Of a stretch of DNA of 39,345 nt, positions 15,553 to 23,299 are shown in pieces; within the stretch, counting starts at the first letter, position 1, and each line of letters starts with the position of its first letter. The notes under the pieces were generated by a model, which made no database searches, was not told the DNA's origin, and saw only the letters and a list, made by a program, of their open reading frames with translations. The stretch is from a bacterium (GTDB lineage Bacteria; Pseudomonadota; Gammaproteobacteria; Burkholderiales; Burkholderiaceae_C), in contig JAVBXK010000116.1 of the NCBI GenBank assembly GCA_030824555.1, positions 1-39,345 of the forward strand, in the 5' to 3' direction. The position numbers and the translations under genes are program-made.

Positions 15553-17453
15553 GGGTTGTCGTTTCTCTTGAAGATGTCGATCTGTCCGGGCGTGGCCGCC
15601 GGGATGGTTGTCGTGGCCATCGTTTCGGGTGCTGTTCCCGTGGTGAAGCGGGCAGGGCGTTCGCCGTCCCTGAACTGAATCACCAGTTCTGGCGAGTCGC
15701 TGTTCACGCTGGTCAAGGCCCGGCCTTTCGCGTCACGCACCAGCGCAAACCCACGACCCAAGGTTTTCTCAGGGCCTTGGCCGGTGATTTCCCTCACCAG
15801 GGCTTGTGACCGTTCACGTGCATCGCTGATCGTCTGATGTGCACGGCTTGTGGTTTCCGCATAGGTGCGCTCCACCGCTTCTTTCTGATGACGCAGCTCA
15901 GTCGTGGTGTGTTCGACGACAAAGCGCCAGTCGGCCTCTGTTCTGACCTGGGCGGTACGCAGCACCTGCCTGGCTTCAGACCGGATGTCTGCCATCAGGG
16001 CAGGCACCACACGTTGGGCCTGGGCAACCTGTCGGTGTGCCAGATGACGCACATCAGCCATGTCACGCTGGATGGCCTCCGATGCAGCCCGCAAGGCATA
16101 GGCTGCATTGAGCTTTACTTCACCCAGCAGCGCAGTGGCGTCTGCTTGGGTGTCAGCCAAGGTCTGGCGGGCACCGCTTTGAACCGTCACGAACGTCTGC
16201 TCGACAGACTGCTTGGCGCGCTCCAGGCTGCGGCGAGCTTGCTGACTCACCTGCTCGAACAGGGACTGGGCCTCACGGGTGCGTTGAACGATGGTGCGAT
16301 CAATACCTCCGATGGCTTTGGAGGGCGTGTCATACCGCTGGTTGGCCACTTCATCGAGCACGGTGCTGTCGCGTTCATGACCGATACCTGTCAGCACAGG
16401 AATGTCCAACTCGCACACACAGCGCACCAGGGCATAGTCGTTGAGCCAGGCCATGTCATTGACAGCACCACCGCCACGGATGATGACCACGGCGTCTGGC
16501 TTCCAGGAGTGGTTCAGTTCGATCTGGGCCAATGAGACCAGCAAGGCATCCCTGATTTCCGCTGCAGCTCCTTCACCCTGAAACCGGCTCAAGGCATAGG
16601 TGAACTGGCAGACGCCGTGGCTTTGTAGCCGTCCTGCCTCGACCTGGAAATCACCCAGCCCTGCGCCACCTTCCGGCGCAATGACCAGTACGTGGTTGAA
16701 GTCCCAAGGGGAGGGCAGGCGACGGTTCAGGTCGAACAGACCTTCCTGTTTCAGGCGGTCCCGGATTTCACGCTTGCGTGCTTCGAGGTCACCCAAGGTG
16801 TACTCGGCATCGATGGCATCGATTTCCAGGCTGAACCCGTACTGCGCTTTGAAAACCGGGCGGGCTCGCACCAGCAGTTTGATACCGGCTGCCAGCTGAG
16901 CCCCTGTGGCTTGCTCGAACGCAGGCAGGATGCGCTGGGCCTGTGAGGCCCACAGGACCGCATTGGCTTTGGCCAGCACGCTGCCTTGCTCGTTGCGCTC
17001 CGATACCTCCAGATAGACATGGCCGCTGTGCAGCCGGACGTTGATCAGCTCGACCGTGGTCCAGACACCACCGGCAAACGCACTGGCCACTGCGCGGGAG
17101 ACACCACCCAGTAATTGGGACAGGGAGATGCCTTTGCCGGATACCGTCAGACCCGTGACCGCTGCACCCGAATCCGGCCACCCCACAGCCGTGGAGGTGA
17201 CGGCGGCGGTAGCGATAGGTGATACCGACAGGTGAGGTGTTGTGCTGGGTGAATCGAATGAATTCGACTGACTGGTCGAATCCGATTCGGCAACCGTGGT
17301 GGCCTGCCCTGTATCGGGCAGCCAACTGGCAAAGCCCGCAAGGTCGATGCCTGGGGGCACGTACCACTGCCTGCGCAGGGCATCCCATCTGGCACCCAGA
17401 GACTTGACGGCGTCTTTGTCCCTGAACTCGGTGATGAGGTATGTGCCCTTCAT
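15549..17453 (-). CDS. xseA: Exonuclease VII large subunit (XseA) with N-terminal DUF5710 domain
   Basis: 634 residues, longer than the usual 400-450. Residues about 5-48 (LITEFRDKDAVKSLGARWDALRRQWYVP) form a DUF5710 module. A linker, an OB-fold region (about 100-200) and the XseA catalytic region follow. The latter has FDLNRRLPSPWDFNHVLVIAPEGGAGLGDF, VIIRGGGAVNDMAWLND and GIGHERDSTVLDEVANQRYDTPSKA. A long Ala/Gln/Arg-rich coiled coil (about 395-560) precedes GPEKTLGRGFALVRD. ExoVII degrades single-stranded DNA. GAGGAGG sits 8 nt before the ATG and overlaps the stop of the upstream DUF5710 gene. The domain order suggests a mobile-element ExoVII variant rather than the housekeeping enzyme. Confidence 0.9.
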   Translation of the reverse strand: MKGTYLITEFRDKDAVKSLGARWDALRRQWYVPPGIDLAGFASWLPDTGQATTVAESDSTSQSNSFDSPSTTPHLSVSPIATAAVTSTAVGWPDSGAAVTGLTVSGKGISLSQLLGGVSRAVASAFAGGVWTTVELINVRLHSGHVYLEVSERNEQGSVLAKANAVLWASQAQRILPAFEQATGAQLAAGIKLLVRARPVFKAQYGFSLEIDAIDAEYTLGDLEARKREIRDRLKQEGLFDLNRRLPSPWDFNHVLVIAPEGGAGLGDFQVEAGRLQSHGVCQFTYALSRFQGEGAAAEIRDALLVSLAQIELNHSWKPDAVVIIRGGGAVNDMAWLNDYALVRCVCELDIPVLTGIGHERDSTVLDEVANQRYDTPSKAIGGIDRTIVQRTREAQSLFEQVSQQARRSLERAKQSVEQTFVTVQSGARQTLADTQADATALLGEVKLNAAYALRAASEAIQRDMADVRHLAHRQVAQAQRVVPALMADIRSEARQVLRTAQVRTEADWRFVVEHTTTELRHQKEAVERTYAETTSRAHQTISDARERSQALVREITGQGPEKTLGRGFALVRDAKGRALTSVNSDSPELVIQFRDGERPARFTTGTAPETMATTTIPAATPGQIDIFKRNDNP

Positions 17454-17466
17454 TAGAACTGCCTCC

Positions 17467-17739
17467 TCAGATCACAGATGGCGTGTGAATGCACGGCTCC
17501 CAAGGCAGGACGTCACAGCCGCAGTGGGCTGGGCCAGGGGAGGTATCGACTGGCCTGCTGGCCTCACGCAATTGGGCCGAAGGTTTTGCAACCGCCGCAG
17601 GGTCGGGTATCCATCGATGGAACGGGGTGAGGTCCTCGACATCCTTGATGTACCAGACCTTCTTCTGGCTGTCCCAGCGTGCGCCCAATGCCTTGACCTG
17701 GTCTTTTTCTGCGAAGGGGGTGATCAGGTTGATGCGCAT
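17467..17739 (-). CDS. Stand-alone DUF5710-domain protein
   Basis: 90 residues. The N-terminal half (LITPFAEKDQVKALGARWDSQKKVWYIK) is the same small domain that begins the XseA-like protein directly downstream. The C-terminal half is Pro/Ser-rich with a CGCDVLPWEPCIH segment. Function is unknown; the domain is found in plasmid and conjugative-element proteins, often next to DNA-processing domains. Its stop lies in the Shine-Dalgarno region of xseA, so they are cotranscribed. No clear ribosome site precedes ATG 17739. Confidence 0.8.
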   Translation of the reverse strand: MRINLITPFAEKDQVKALGARWDSQKKVWYIKDVEDLTPFHRWIPDPAAVAKPSAQLREASRPVDTSPGPAHCGCDVLPWEPCIHTPSVI

Positions 17740-17810
17740 GGGGGTTACTGTACCCGTGGGCGCGACATGCCTCGCTGGTGCCAGGCGCCTTCAAATCCTG
17801 CGCCGAGTGA

Positions 17811-18062
17811 TCACGCACCCACTGCGCCTTTCACACACTTCTTCGTGAAGCTGGACTTGGCTGCACCCGCGAGCTTCTTCTCGCTAGCAGTCAAATCACA
17901 GATCGCAGCAGCGTCCTTCTCGCACTTCTTCAAGAAAGACGTCTTGGCAGCCCCAGCCAATTTCTTCTCCGCCGCAGCGGCGTTGCAGGTGGGGCCGTCT
18001 GCCCATGATTGTGTGGCCAGAATCAGGATGGATGCAGCGAACGTGTATTTGATGGGTCGCAC
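17811..18062 (-). CDS. PsiF-repeat secreted protein, copy 1
   Basis: 83 residues: a signal peptide ending at SWA, then two PsiF repeats. Each repeat follows the pattern C-x-EKKLAGAAK-[TS]-SF-KKC. PsiF was named for a phosphate-starvation-induced protein; its molecular role is unknown. The start is GTG at 18062, chosen because it gives a normal signal peptide. The ribosome site is weak. A close paralogue lies at 21269-21523. The 71-bp gap to the DUF5710 gene makes cotranscription possible but not shown. Confidence 0.85.
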   Translation of the reverse strand: MRPIKYTFAASILILATQSWADGPTCNAAAAEKKLAGAAKTSFLKKCEKDAAAICDLTASEKKLAGAAKSSFTKKCVKGAVGA

Positions 18063-18514
18063 GGTGGATTCTCATGGTGATGGCATTCATGACGCCACTC
18101 ACATCCTGCCACCAAAAAACGAAGTGAAAATGGTCGGTGGGCAGGTAATGGTTGTCCAGAATACGCTAACGACCCGCTTGGCTCGCCTGTGTTGTGGAGG
18201 GGGTTTGTTCACCCGGGAGCCATCTGATCTGCTCAATCGGCTTTGTTGTAAAGGCGGGCCAGTGTTGCGGAGAGGAGCAGACCAGGACCCCAAGCTTGAA
18301 TGGCACCGCGCTTTTGGCTCAATAGCGATCAAGGTGAGGAGTGGTGCGGTGTACGTAGATGGGCGGGCTGTGAAGTCGGTGATAGCGTGCGAAGGTGGAT
18401 GATTGGGGAACCGAACTCGTCACAATGGGGAGTCCCTGGTCACTGTCTCGAACAGACCCGCGTTTTGAACACCATCCTAAGCTTGGCCTGCCAGCCCATC
18501 CCGCACCTGTGCCT
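18063..18514. other. Intergenic stretch without recognised genes
   Basis: This is the divergent region between a leftward PsiF-type gene and a rightward small secreted-protein gene. Short frames on both strands lack ribosome sites and convincing protein composition. Promoters for both genes should be here, but I cannot pick them with confidence. Confidence 0.4.
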
Positions 18515-18895
18515 ATGCTGAGAAAACTCATATCTGGCATCCAAATTGCCTCACTGTTCGGGATTGGAGTGCTGAGCACAGTGGGCGCAATTGCCGCTCA
18601 ATGCAGGCTTGAACAGGGGGGCGTCGTTGTACAAGTCGATGTTCCACCAGACGAATCTTCCCTGGTCGGCCGGTGGACTGAGTTGGACGAATTCCGCGTT
18701 CGTACCGCCATGTCTGTTCCGAGCAAGGGACAACCTTGGCTGTTGATTGAGGTTTACGCCAACGCGGCCAATAAAGATATCAGGATCATTTCTTCGCAGA
18801 CCGTAGAGTCACCGTACCGTACCGGGCGCGTCGAAGTGGTGGAGCCGAAGTTGGGCGCCACCCTGGTCTATGAATGCAAGGATGATCGGCCATGA
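18515..18895 (+). CDS. Hypothetical exported or membrane-anchored protein
   Basis: 126 residues. A hydrophobic N-terminal segment (IQIASLFGIGVLSTVGAIAA) looks like a signal peptide or anchor. A mainly beta-type domain of about 90 residues with two Cys (AAQC and YEC) follows. I recognise no family. The start at 18515 was preferred over an in-frame GTG at 18395 because it places the hydrophobic segment near the N-terminus. Its stop overlaps the ATG of the CapA-type gene (ATGA), so they form a translationally coupled pair, and a shared envelope function is plausible. Confidence 0.65.
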   Translation: MLRKLISGIQIASLFGIGVLSTVGAIAAQCRLEQGGVVVQVDVPPDESSLVGRWTELDEFRVRTAMSVPSKGQPWLLIEVYANAANKDIRIISSQTVESPYRTGRVEVVEPKLGATLVYECKDDRP

Positions 18896-19872
18896 AACCA
18901 CTGTTCACCGTGTTGATGGGTGTGATGCTGGGTTGCCTGATGGCGACACAGGTGCACGCCGAAGACAAGGCCGTGCTGGCATTTGTCGGTGACGTGATGT
19001 TGGCCAAGACTGAAGGAACGGGGCGACTCATTGCACGTGGCGGTGATCCCCTTAAGAAAGTTCGCAAGGCTCTGTCGGCGGCTGACCTGAGAGTAGCGAA
19101 TTTTGAATCGGCTGCCGGGCGCACAGGCAAGGCAGATCCCGCCAAACCGTTCAGTTTTCGGACCACGCCTGCAGGCATAAAGGTTTTTTCTTCTGTCTTT
19201 GAAGTTGCTGGCTTGGCGAACAACCATTCCGGCGACTTTGGTCGGCAAGCCTTACTGGAAACCATGCAGTCCTTACGTCATTCGGGATCGTTGGTATTCG
19301 GGGCCGGGAAGGATCTTATGGAAGCCCATCAGGCGCTGATCGTCGAGCGCAACGGCGTCAGGATTGCACTGCTGGGATACCTTGACTTCTTGCCACGGTG
19401 GTTTGCCGCGGGCCCCGGGCTGGCGGGTGCCGCGTGGCTGGACCCGAGGCAGGTGGTCGTCGATATTGCGAAAGCAAGGTCTCAAGGCGCTGATGTGGTG
19501 ATCGCTGTTCCGCACTGGGGACAAGAGCATGAACCTCTCGCAAACGACCATCAGCGAACGCTGGCTCGCATCCTCATCGATGCGGGTGCAGACGCGGTCA
19601 TTGGCGGCCATCCTCACGTTGTTCAGGACCATGAGATCTACCGTGGAAAGCCGATCATGTATTCGCTGGGGAACTTCGTCTTTGACGGCTTTACAGATGA
19701 AGACAACAACACAGGATGGATGGTGTTCGCGGATGTGAGCGCCACAGGCGTTACCGCTATCAGAACCCGTGTTGTCACAATAGATGCGAAGGGTTCACCT
19801 GCGTTGGACTCGTCTAAATCAGGGCCCTGCTGGACACGAGATCAGGCGTCTATGACGCGTTGCCCAGGGTGA
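18892..19872 (+). CDS. CapA/PgsA-type calcineurin-fold protein, exported
   Basis: 326 residues with a signal peptide (MKPLFTVLMGVMLGCLMATQVHA). The CapA (poly-gamma-glutamate synthesis-type) metallophosphoesterase fold shows FVGDVMLAK, NFESAAGR, GLANNHSGDFG, VPHWGQEHEP and IGGHPHVVQ, followed by SLGNFVFDGF. These carry the metal-binding and catalytic positions of the family. CapA proteins act in polymer or capsule metabolism, but most homologues have no proven substrate. The C-terminus after about residue 290 is less conserved. No capsule genes are nearby. It is coupled to the small exported protein upstream and convergent with the S1/P1 nuclease gene. Confidence 0.88.
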   Translation: MKPLFTVLMGVMLGCLMATQVHAEDKAVLAFVGDVMLAKTEGTGRLIARGGDPLKKVRKALSAADLRVANFESAAGRTGKADPAKPFSFRTTPAGIKVFSSVFEVAGLANNHSGDFGRQALLETMQSLRHSGSLVFGAGKDLMEAHQALIVERNGVRIALLGYLDFLPRWFAAGPGLAGAAWLDPRQVVVDIAKARSQGADVVIAVPHWGQEHEPLANDHQRTLARILIDAGADAVIGGHPHVVQDHEIYRGKPIMYSLGNFVFDGFTDEDNNTGWMVFADVSATGVTAIRTRVVTIDAKGSPALDSSKSGPCWTRDQASMTRCPG

Positions 19873-19971
19873 TCGGCGATCTTGTTAAGTGCCAGACCGC
19901 TCGATGTCGGCCATGGAGGGTGGGACGTAGCGGTTGCACATCAGCAGAGTTCAAGGTTTGCGAAGCACTCT

Positions 19972-20193
19972 CTACCGACGCGGAATCTGATGCGCAAAAG
20001 CCTGTTCCCGCGCCGCCCAGACTGCTGCCTGTCTGAACGTCATCTCTCGCTGTTCAAAGTCTGTTGCCGAGTTCTTGAGGCTGTCAGTCATGGAGGCATC
20101 CCGGCCGACCCGACGAGCCCGGGCTTCAGAACACTCTGTTGTCTGGATCATCTGTTGGCGGGAATCGTCACTGTGTTGCTGATGAATCGACAT
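19972..20193 (-). CDS. Possible small ORF, 73 residues
   Basis: A frame starting at ATG 20193 ends in TFRQAAVWAAREQAFAHQIPRR. The composition is polar and helix-prone (REMTFRQAAVWAAREQAF), more protein-like than the surrounding shadow frames. It overlaps the end of another uncertain ORF by 26 bp. There is no good ribosome site and no recognised domain. The frame remains open further upstream to 20385, but that part has no protein-like character. Confidence 0.3.
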   Translation of the reverse strand: MSIHQQHSDDSRQQMIQTTECSEARARRVGRDASMTDSLKNSATDFEQREMTFRQAAVWAAREQAFAHQIPRR

Positions 20194-20488
20194 GGCCTGG
20201 GTTCCCAATGCAGTTGTTGCGTGGAGTTTGAAAGAGAGACATCGCGTTGGCGAACTGAACATTCGCCATCCATGAGTGCCTCTCCGACTGCATCGTGCCA
20301 TCAGCGCAGACAACCAGAACGATGGGCAAGCCAAACTTGTAACGACTGGTGACGTGAATATGCTGATCGGCATAGAGCATGGCAAAGGCGCCCCCGTTCT
20401 GAGCCCTGAGTGCCGACTGAGCCCAGTCCGCCGACTTCAATAGCCAAGCGCAGCGTTCAGCAATGCCGCCAAACGCCTTGCCGCCCAT
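20168..20488 (-). CDS. Possible ORF after the S1/P1 nuclease, 106 residues
   Basis: A frame from ATG 20488 overlaps the nuclease 3' end by 52 bp and then covers otherwise empty DNA. Its middle (GGAFAMLYADQHIHVTSRYKFGLPIVLVVCADG) alternates hydrophobic and polar residues like a beta-rich protein. No Shine-Dalgarno is visible and I recognise no family. It could be a coupled small gene or a decayed one. Confidence 0.35.
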   Translation of the reverse strand: MGGKAFGGIAERCAWLLKSADWAQSALRAQNGGAFAMLYADQHIHVTSRYKFGLPIVLVVCADGTMQSERHSWMANVQFANAMSLFQTPRNNCIGNPGHVDSSATQ

Positions 20489-21276
20489 CGCAATTGCTGC
20501 TCAACCACCGGCAGGTACTGCTCAATGTAGCTGGATGATACGTTTCGTGGAGGGTAGAAGGACTCGCTTGACGCGATCCGACAGGATTCTTCTGCCATGC
20601 TCGCCGCAGACATTGCGTTTGCCATCTCGCCATGCATTCGTGCAGACAAACGGCGCTCCAGATCCAGGTTGTCGTGAACCAGCAATCCCAAGCCCGAGAC
20701 CCACAGCGCATGCAAGTTCGTGCCCTTGCCCAACGCCTGCACCTGGTAGCTGTTGCCACCCCGGTCATCACCAAACCCCGCATGCAGCGGCTGATGGATG
20801 TCAGCAGCCAGGTGGACCACATACTTCAACGCCAACAGGCGCTTCTCTGGTGGAGCATCTGAAGCCAGCACATCAAGCTGTCGCGTCAACGCACTGACAA
20901 TGCATTTGCCGTCCGGGCAGTCACGTTCGGCCACGTAGTGGCAATCACCCCGTGGGAAGTTGACGTAGTGCCATGAAGCAGTTGTCGGGTTGCGATGTTC
21001 ATCCGCCCAGGTCGATACAGACCCCAGCGTGGCACCTGGTTCCAAGGCCAGCAATGCCTGGATGGCTGCTTGGGTATTGGGTGTGATTTCAGTTTCGGCC
21101 AACCGCGCGACCAACCGGTGGCCATGGCCATTCCATGCCCAGGCTGATGCCTGAACACCCAGCCCGAGCAACAGCGTGACCGCTGCCTTGATGAGTGTTT
21201 TGCCTTTGGGGCTGCAGGTAGCCGCAACCACCCCTGTGTCAGGTGTCTTCAAGCACTGCGTTGCCCGATCACGCAC
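20437..21276 (-). CDS. S1/P1-family nuclease with one zinc ligand replaced
   Basis: A 279-residue exported Zn-dependent nuclease. A signal sequence ends at ASAWA, then WNGHGHRLVA gives the N-terminal Trp and His ligands. STWADEHR, SWHYVNFP and HLAADIHQPLHAG supply further ligands. The last zinc motif, normally NLHxxWD, reads NLHALWV: H189 is kept but the Asp is Val at 193, one base from an Asp codon. The family cleaves single-stranded DNA/RNA and removes 3'-phosphates, so activity here is in doubt. The start is uncertain. GTG 21276 overlaps the stop of the upstream PsiF gene but gives a long N-region; GTG 21231 or TTG codons between them are alternatives. Confidence 0.85.
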   Translation of the reverse strand: MRDRATQCLKTPDTGVVAATCSPKGKTLIKAAVTLLLGLGVQASAWAWNGHGHRLVARLAETEITPNTQAAIQALLALEPGATLGSVSTWADEHRNPTTASWHYVNFPRGDCHYVAERDCPDGKCIVSALTRQLDVLASDAPPEKRLLALKYVVHLAADIHQPLHAGFGDDRGGNSYQVQALGKGTNLHALWVSGLGLLVHDNLDLERRLSARMHGEMANAMSAASMAEESCRIASSESFYPPRNVSSSYIEQYLPVVEQQLRWAARRLAALLNAALGY

Positions 21277-21523
21277 CCACAGCGTCTTTCACACACTTCT
21301 TCGTGAAGCTGGACTTCGCAGCACCGGCTAGCTTCTTTTCGCCAGCGGTCACGTCACAGGTCGCCGCAGCGTCTTTCTCGCATTTCTTCAGAAACGATGT
21401 CTTGGCAGCACCGGCCAGTTTCTTTTCTGCGGCATCGGCATTGCAAGAAGGGCCATCGGCCCAGGCATTGGCAGTGATGCACAGGACGGATGCAGCGAAA
21501 GCGTTGATGAGTGTGCGGTTCAT
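21269..21523 (-). CDS. PsiF-repeat secreted protein, copy 2
   Basis: 84 residues: signal peptide MNRTLINAFAASVLCITANAWA, then two PsiF repeats nearly identical to those of the paralogue at 17811-18062. The mature parts differ at only a few positions; the signal peptides differ much more. GAGGAG lies about 5 nt before the ATG. Its stop overlaps the possible GTG start of the S1/P1 nuclease, suggesting coupled expression. Role unknown. Confidence 0.9.
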   Translation of the reverse strand: MNRTLINAFAASVLCITANAWADGPSCNADAAEKKLAGAAKTSFLKKCEKDAAATCDVTAGEKKLAGAAKSSFTKKCVKDAVGA

Positions 21524-21667
21524 GTTGTCTCCTCGGGATTATGGAAAGTCATGCATCGGATGATGCAACGGCGCGCATCGTGCCATTTTTGTGTGACGGT
21601 TCTGTATCCGGGCTGACCCGAGATGCAACCAAGTGCAACTAGGTGCAGCCGTTTTCTAATTGACCAC

Positions 21668-21702
21668 TTATCCCCACAGCCCTGGCCCAACCCTGTGGAT
21701 AA
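21668..21702. promoter_or_regulatory. Inverted pair of DnaA boxes, candidate origin element
   Basis: TTATCCCCA (21668-21676, 8 of 9 to the DnaA consensus) faces a perfect box read on the other strand, TGTGGATAA (21694-21702). Together with ACAG/CTGT they form a broken dyad. A small palindrome CACTGGACAGTG follows at 21704-21715, and an A/T-rich stretch lies at about 21835-21900. The 555-bp interval 21524-22078 has no convincing gene. This is compatible with a plasmid origin, but no rep gene is in the window. Confidence 0.45.
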
Positions 21703-22078
21703 CCACTGGACAGTGTGGGGAGCCTGCACGGCAAGCCACGCCCAGTCAGGAAAGTGCGAGGACTGCCTTGTTTTTAAGCACAGGGGGCTGGTTCGTGATG
21801 AACCTGAACCATCCTGCCAAACCGTGTGGATTTGATACGCAGTGATATGGCGGCCGCATATACTGGTTAAATATCCAGTTTTTTATCGATCACCTAGTTT
21901 CATGGCACACGCCTCGTTACCCACATCTGCATCAGTCCCCAGGTTGGCACCCAGCTTGGGTGAAACCGGTGTGGGCCCCCCTTCGCAGATCGGCGACTCC
22001 CCCATTCGGAGGATTGCCAACGGGCATCCAAGCCCTTATCTTGAACCAACGACAGACATGAACACCGGAGGCACCACC

Positions 22079-22330
22079 ATGAACCCAACCACCACGATGG
22101 GCAACCTGACCTCAACTGGGCCTGGGGTGCTGGGCCGCTTCATGGCTGAGGTGCTGACCACGCGCGGAACACAAACCAGGGTGCCCAACTCATGCGGGCG
22201 ATGCAGGGCGACCGCTTACAAGTCCCTCATGGCCCGGGACGACAGTGGCGTAATGCGGGCATCCGGGCAGTACCAGTGTGTGCAGTGTCGGCGGGTGTTC
22301 AGCAGTTTGGGAGAGTGGCGTGAGGTCTGA
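22079..22330 (+). CDS. Small zinc-ribbon protein, unknown function
   Basis: 83 residues starting at ATG 22079, with GGAGG 7 nt upstream. Two knuckles, CGRC and CVQC about 30 residues apart, would bind one zinc ion as in zinc-ribbon or DksA/TraR-like folds. The open frame extends to 21842, but that part is Pro/Ser-rich and lacks a ribosome site. It is isolated and convergent with the ParM operon. Similar small Cys4 proteins are common on plasmids. I do not recognise a specific family. Confidence 0.6.
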   Translation: MNPTTTMGNLTSTGPGVLGRFMAEVLTTRGTQTRVPNSCGRCRATAYKSLMARDDSGVMRASGQYQCVQCRRVFSSLGEWREV

Positions 22331-22373
22331 CTGAAAACCCATCCATCCCAGATCACCCAACCCCTTCCCGGTC

Positions 22374-22401
22374 AAATGGCAAATAACCCACCATTAGCGG
22401 T
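22374..22401 (+). repeat. Direct repeat flanking the ParM operon, distal copy
   Basis: Begins AAATGGC, with core TAACCC-A-CC-A-TTAG. It matches 22 of 28 positions of 24432-24459 in the same orientation. It sits 35 bp beyond the last gene of the ParM operon. Confidence 0.55.
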
Positions 22402-22435
22402 GCTCCATGTTCGATTTCTCGAAAAAATCTCTGCC

Positions 22436-22669
22436 TCAACCATCCAGGGCATCGACCATTCGCTTCAACATGGCCCGGCGCTGCTGACGTTGTTCCGGTG
22501 TCTGCACCCTTTGCCTCCCCGGAACAGGAGAAGGTTTTTCTGCCACATCAGACGGCTTGGGCGTTGCCCTGACCGATGTCGAAGTCGTCTCGGGAGCCGC
22601 CTGAATTGCATCAGCAGCATCCGCGTCAGAGCGTGTCAGTGAGCACAGGAAGGTATCTTTGTCAGTCAT
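22436..22669 (-). CDS. Small polar protein, third gene of the ParM operon
   Basis: 77 residues, with a disordered Pro/Ser/Thr-rich middle and a basic C-terminus (TPEQRQQRRAMLKRMVDAL) likely to be helical. The start overlaps the stop of the second gene by 8 bp. No family is recognised. In a partition operon it could be a DNA- or filament-binding accessory factor; that is inference from position only. Confidence 0.7.
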   Translation of the reverse strand: MTDKDTFLCSLTRSDADAADAIQAAPETTSTSVRATPKPSDVAEKPSPVPGRQRVQTPEQRQQRRAMLKRMVDALDG

Positions 22670-23297
22670 AAGAAGCAGGGATCAGGTTAGAAAGGCTGCC
22701 CAAGTCCAGCAACGCCACCGGTGTGGGTGTCGATGACAGGACAAGGGCAGGCGCGGGATTGAGAACCTTCGCCATCATTGGCGGGACAGGCTCGGGGGAT
22801 TCAGTGATGGCACTGTGTTCAGTGGCGATCGAAGGTGACACCAAGCCAGCAGGAGGCACATCCGCAAACCTGTTGCTTTGTGGGGCCAGGGAGTCAGGCG
22901 CTTCGGGCGACCGCACCCCGAGAACAATCTGAATCCCGAACTCGATGGCATTGAGCAAAGTGCGTCGGTGCAGCTCGGCTGGAATCGATGCGAGGTGTTG
23001 AATCAGACAAGGGTGCGAAAGCGGGTGCAGGACAAGTCTCAGCCGGATCGTGTGCGCAGCCTCTCCGACCTTGGTCATCGGCTGCACCTCCGCTGGGTGT
23101 GGGGTCAGAGGGCAGGCATCCACCAGACCCGATCCAGACCGGATACCGGTTTCGGCCAGTTGCGCCAAAACGGCACTGGACAGCGCTCCATGCCTGTTCA
23201 ACCAGGCCAAGAGCTGGGGTATTCGCCAACCATCTGCCCGCAAGGTACAAGACAACGGCGTGCCTGCCAGGTCAAACGTGTCGAGGTCAACAGACAT
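22662..23297 (-). CDS. Putative ParM partner (ParR/StbB-like adaptor)
   Basis: 211 residues. An N-terminal helical part is followed by RLVLHPLSHPCLIQHLASIPAELHRRTLLNAIEFGIQIVLG (about residues 90-130), which resembles the short DNA-binding or adaptor regions of StbB/ParR-type proteins. The C-terminal 80 residues are Pro/Ser/Ala-rich and probably disordered. It starts just after the parM stop. ATG 23297 is preferred (AAGG at 9 nt), but GTG 23303 overlapping the stop is possible. Function is inferred mainly from operon position after an actin-like gene. Confidence 0.6.
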   Translation of the reverse strand: MSVDLDTFDLAGTPLSCTLRADGWRIPQLLAWLNRHGALSSAVLAQLAETGIRSGSGLVDACPLTPHPAEVQPMTKVGEAAHTIRLRLVLHPLSHPCLIQHLASIPAELHRRTLLNAIEFGIQIVLGVRSPEAPDSLAPQSNRFADVPPAGLVSPSIATEHSAITESPEPVPPMMAKVLNPAPALVLSSTPTPVALLDLGSLSNLIPASYD

Positions 23298-23299
23298 GC

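Noticed and set aside
21855..21885. Rho-independent terminator from ACTGG...CCAGT followed by T-run
   Set aside because: The stem is only 5 bp and A/T-rich in the loop; too weak to call.
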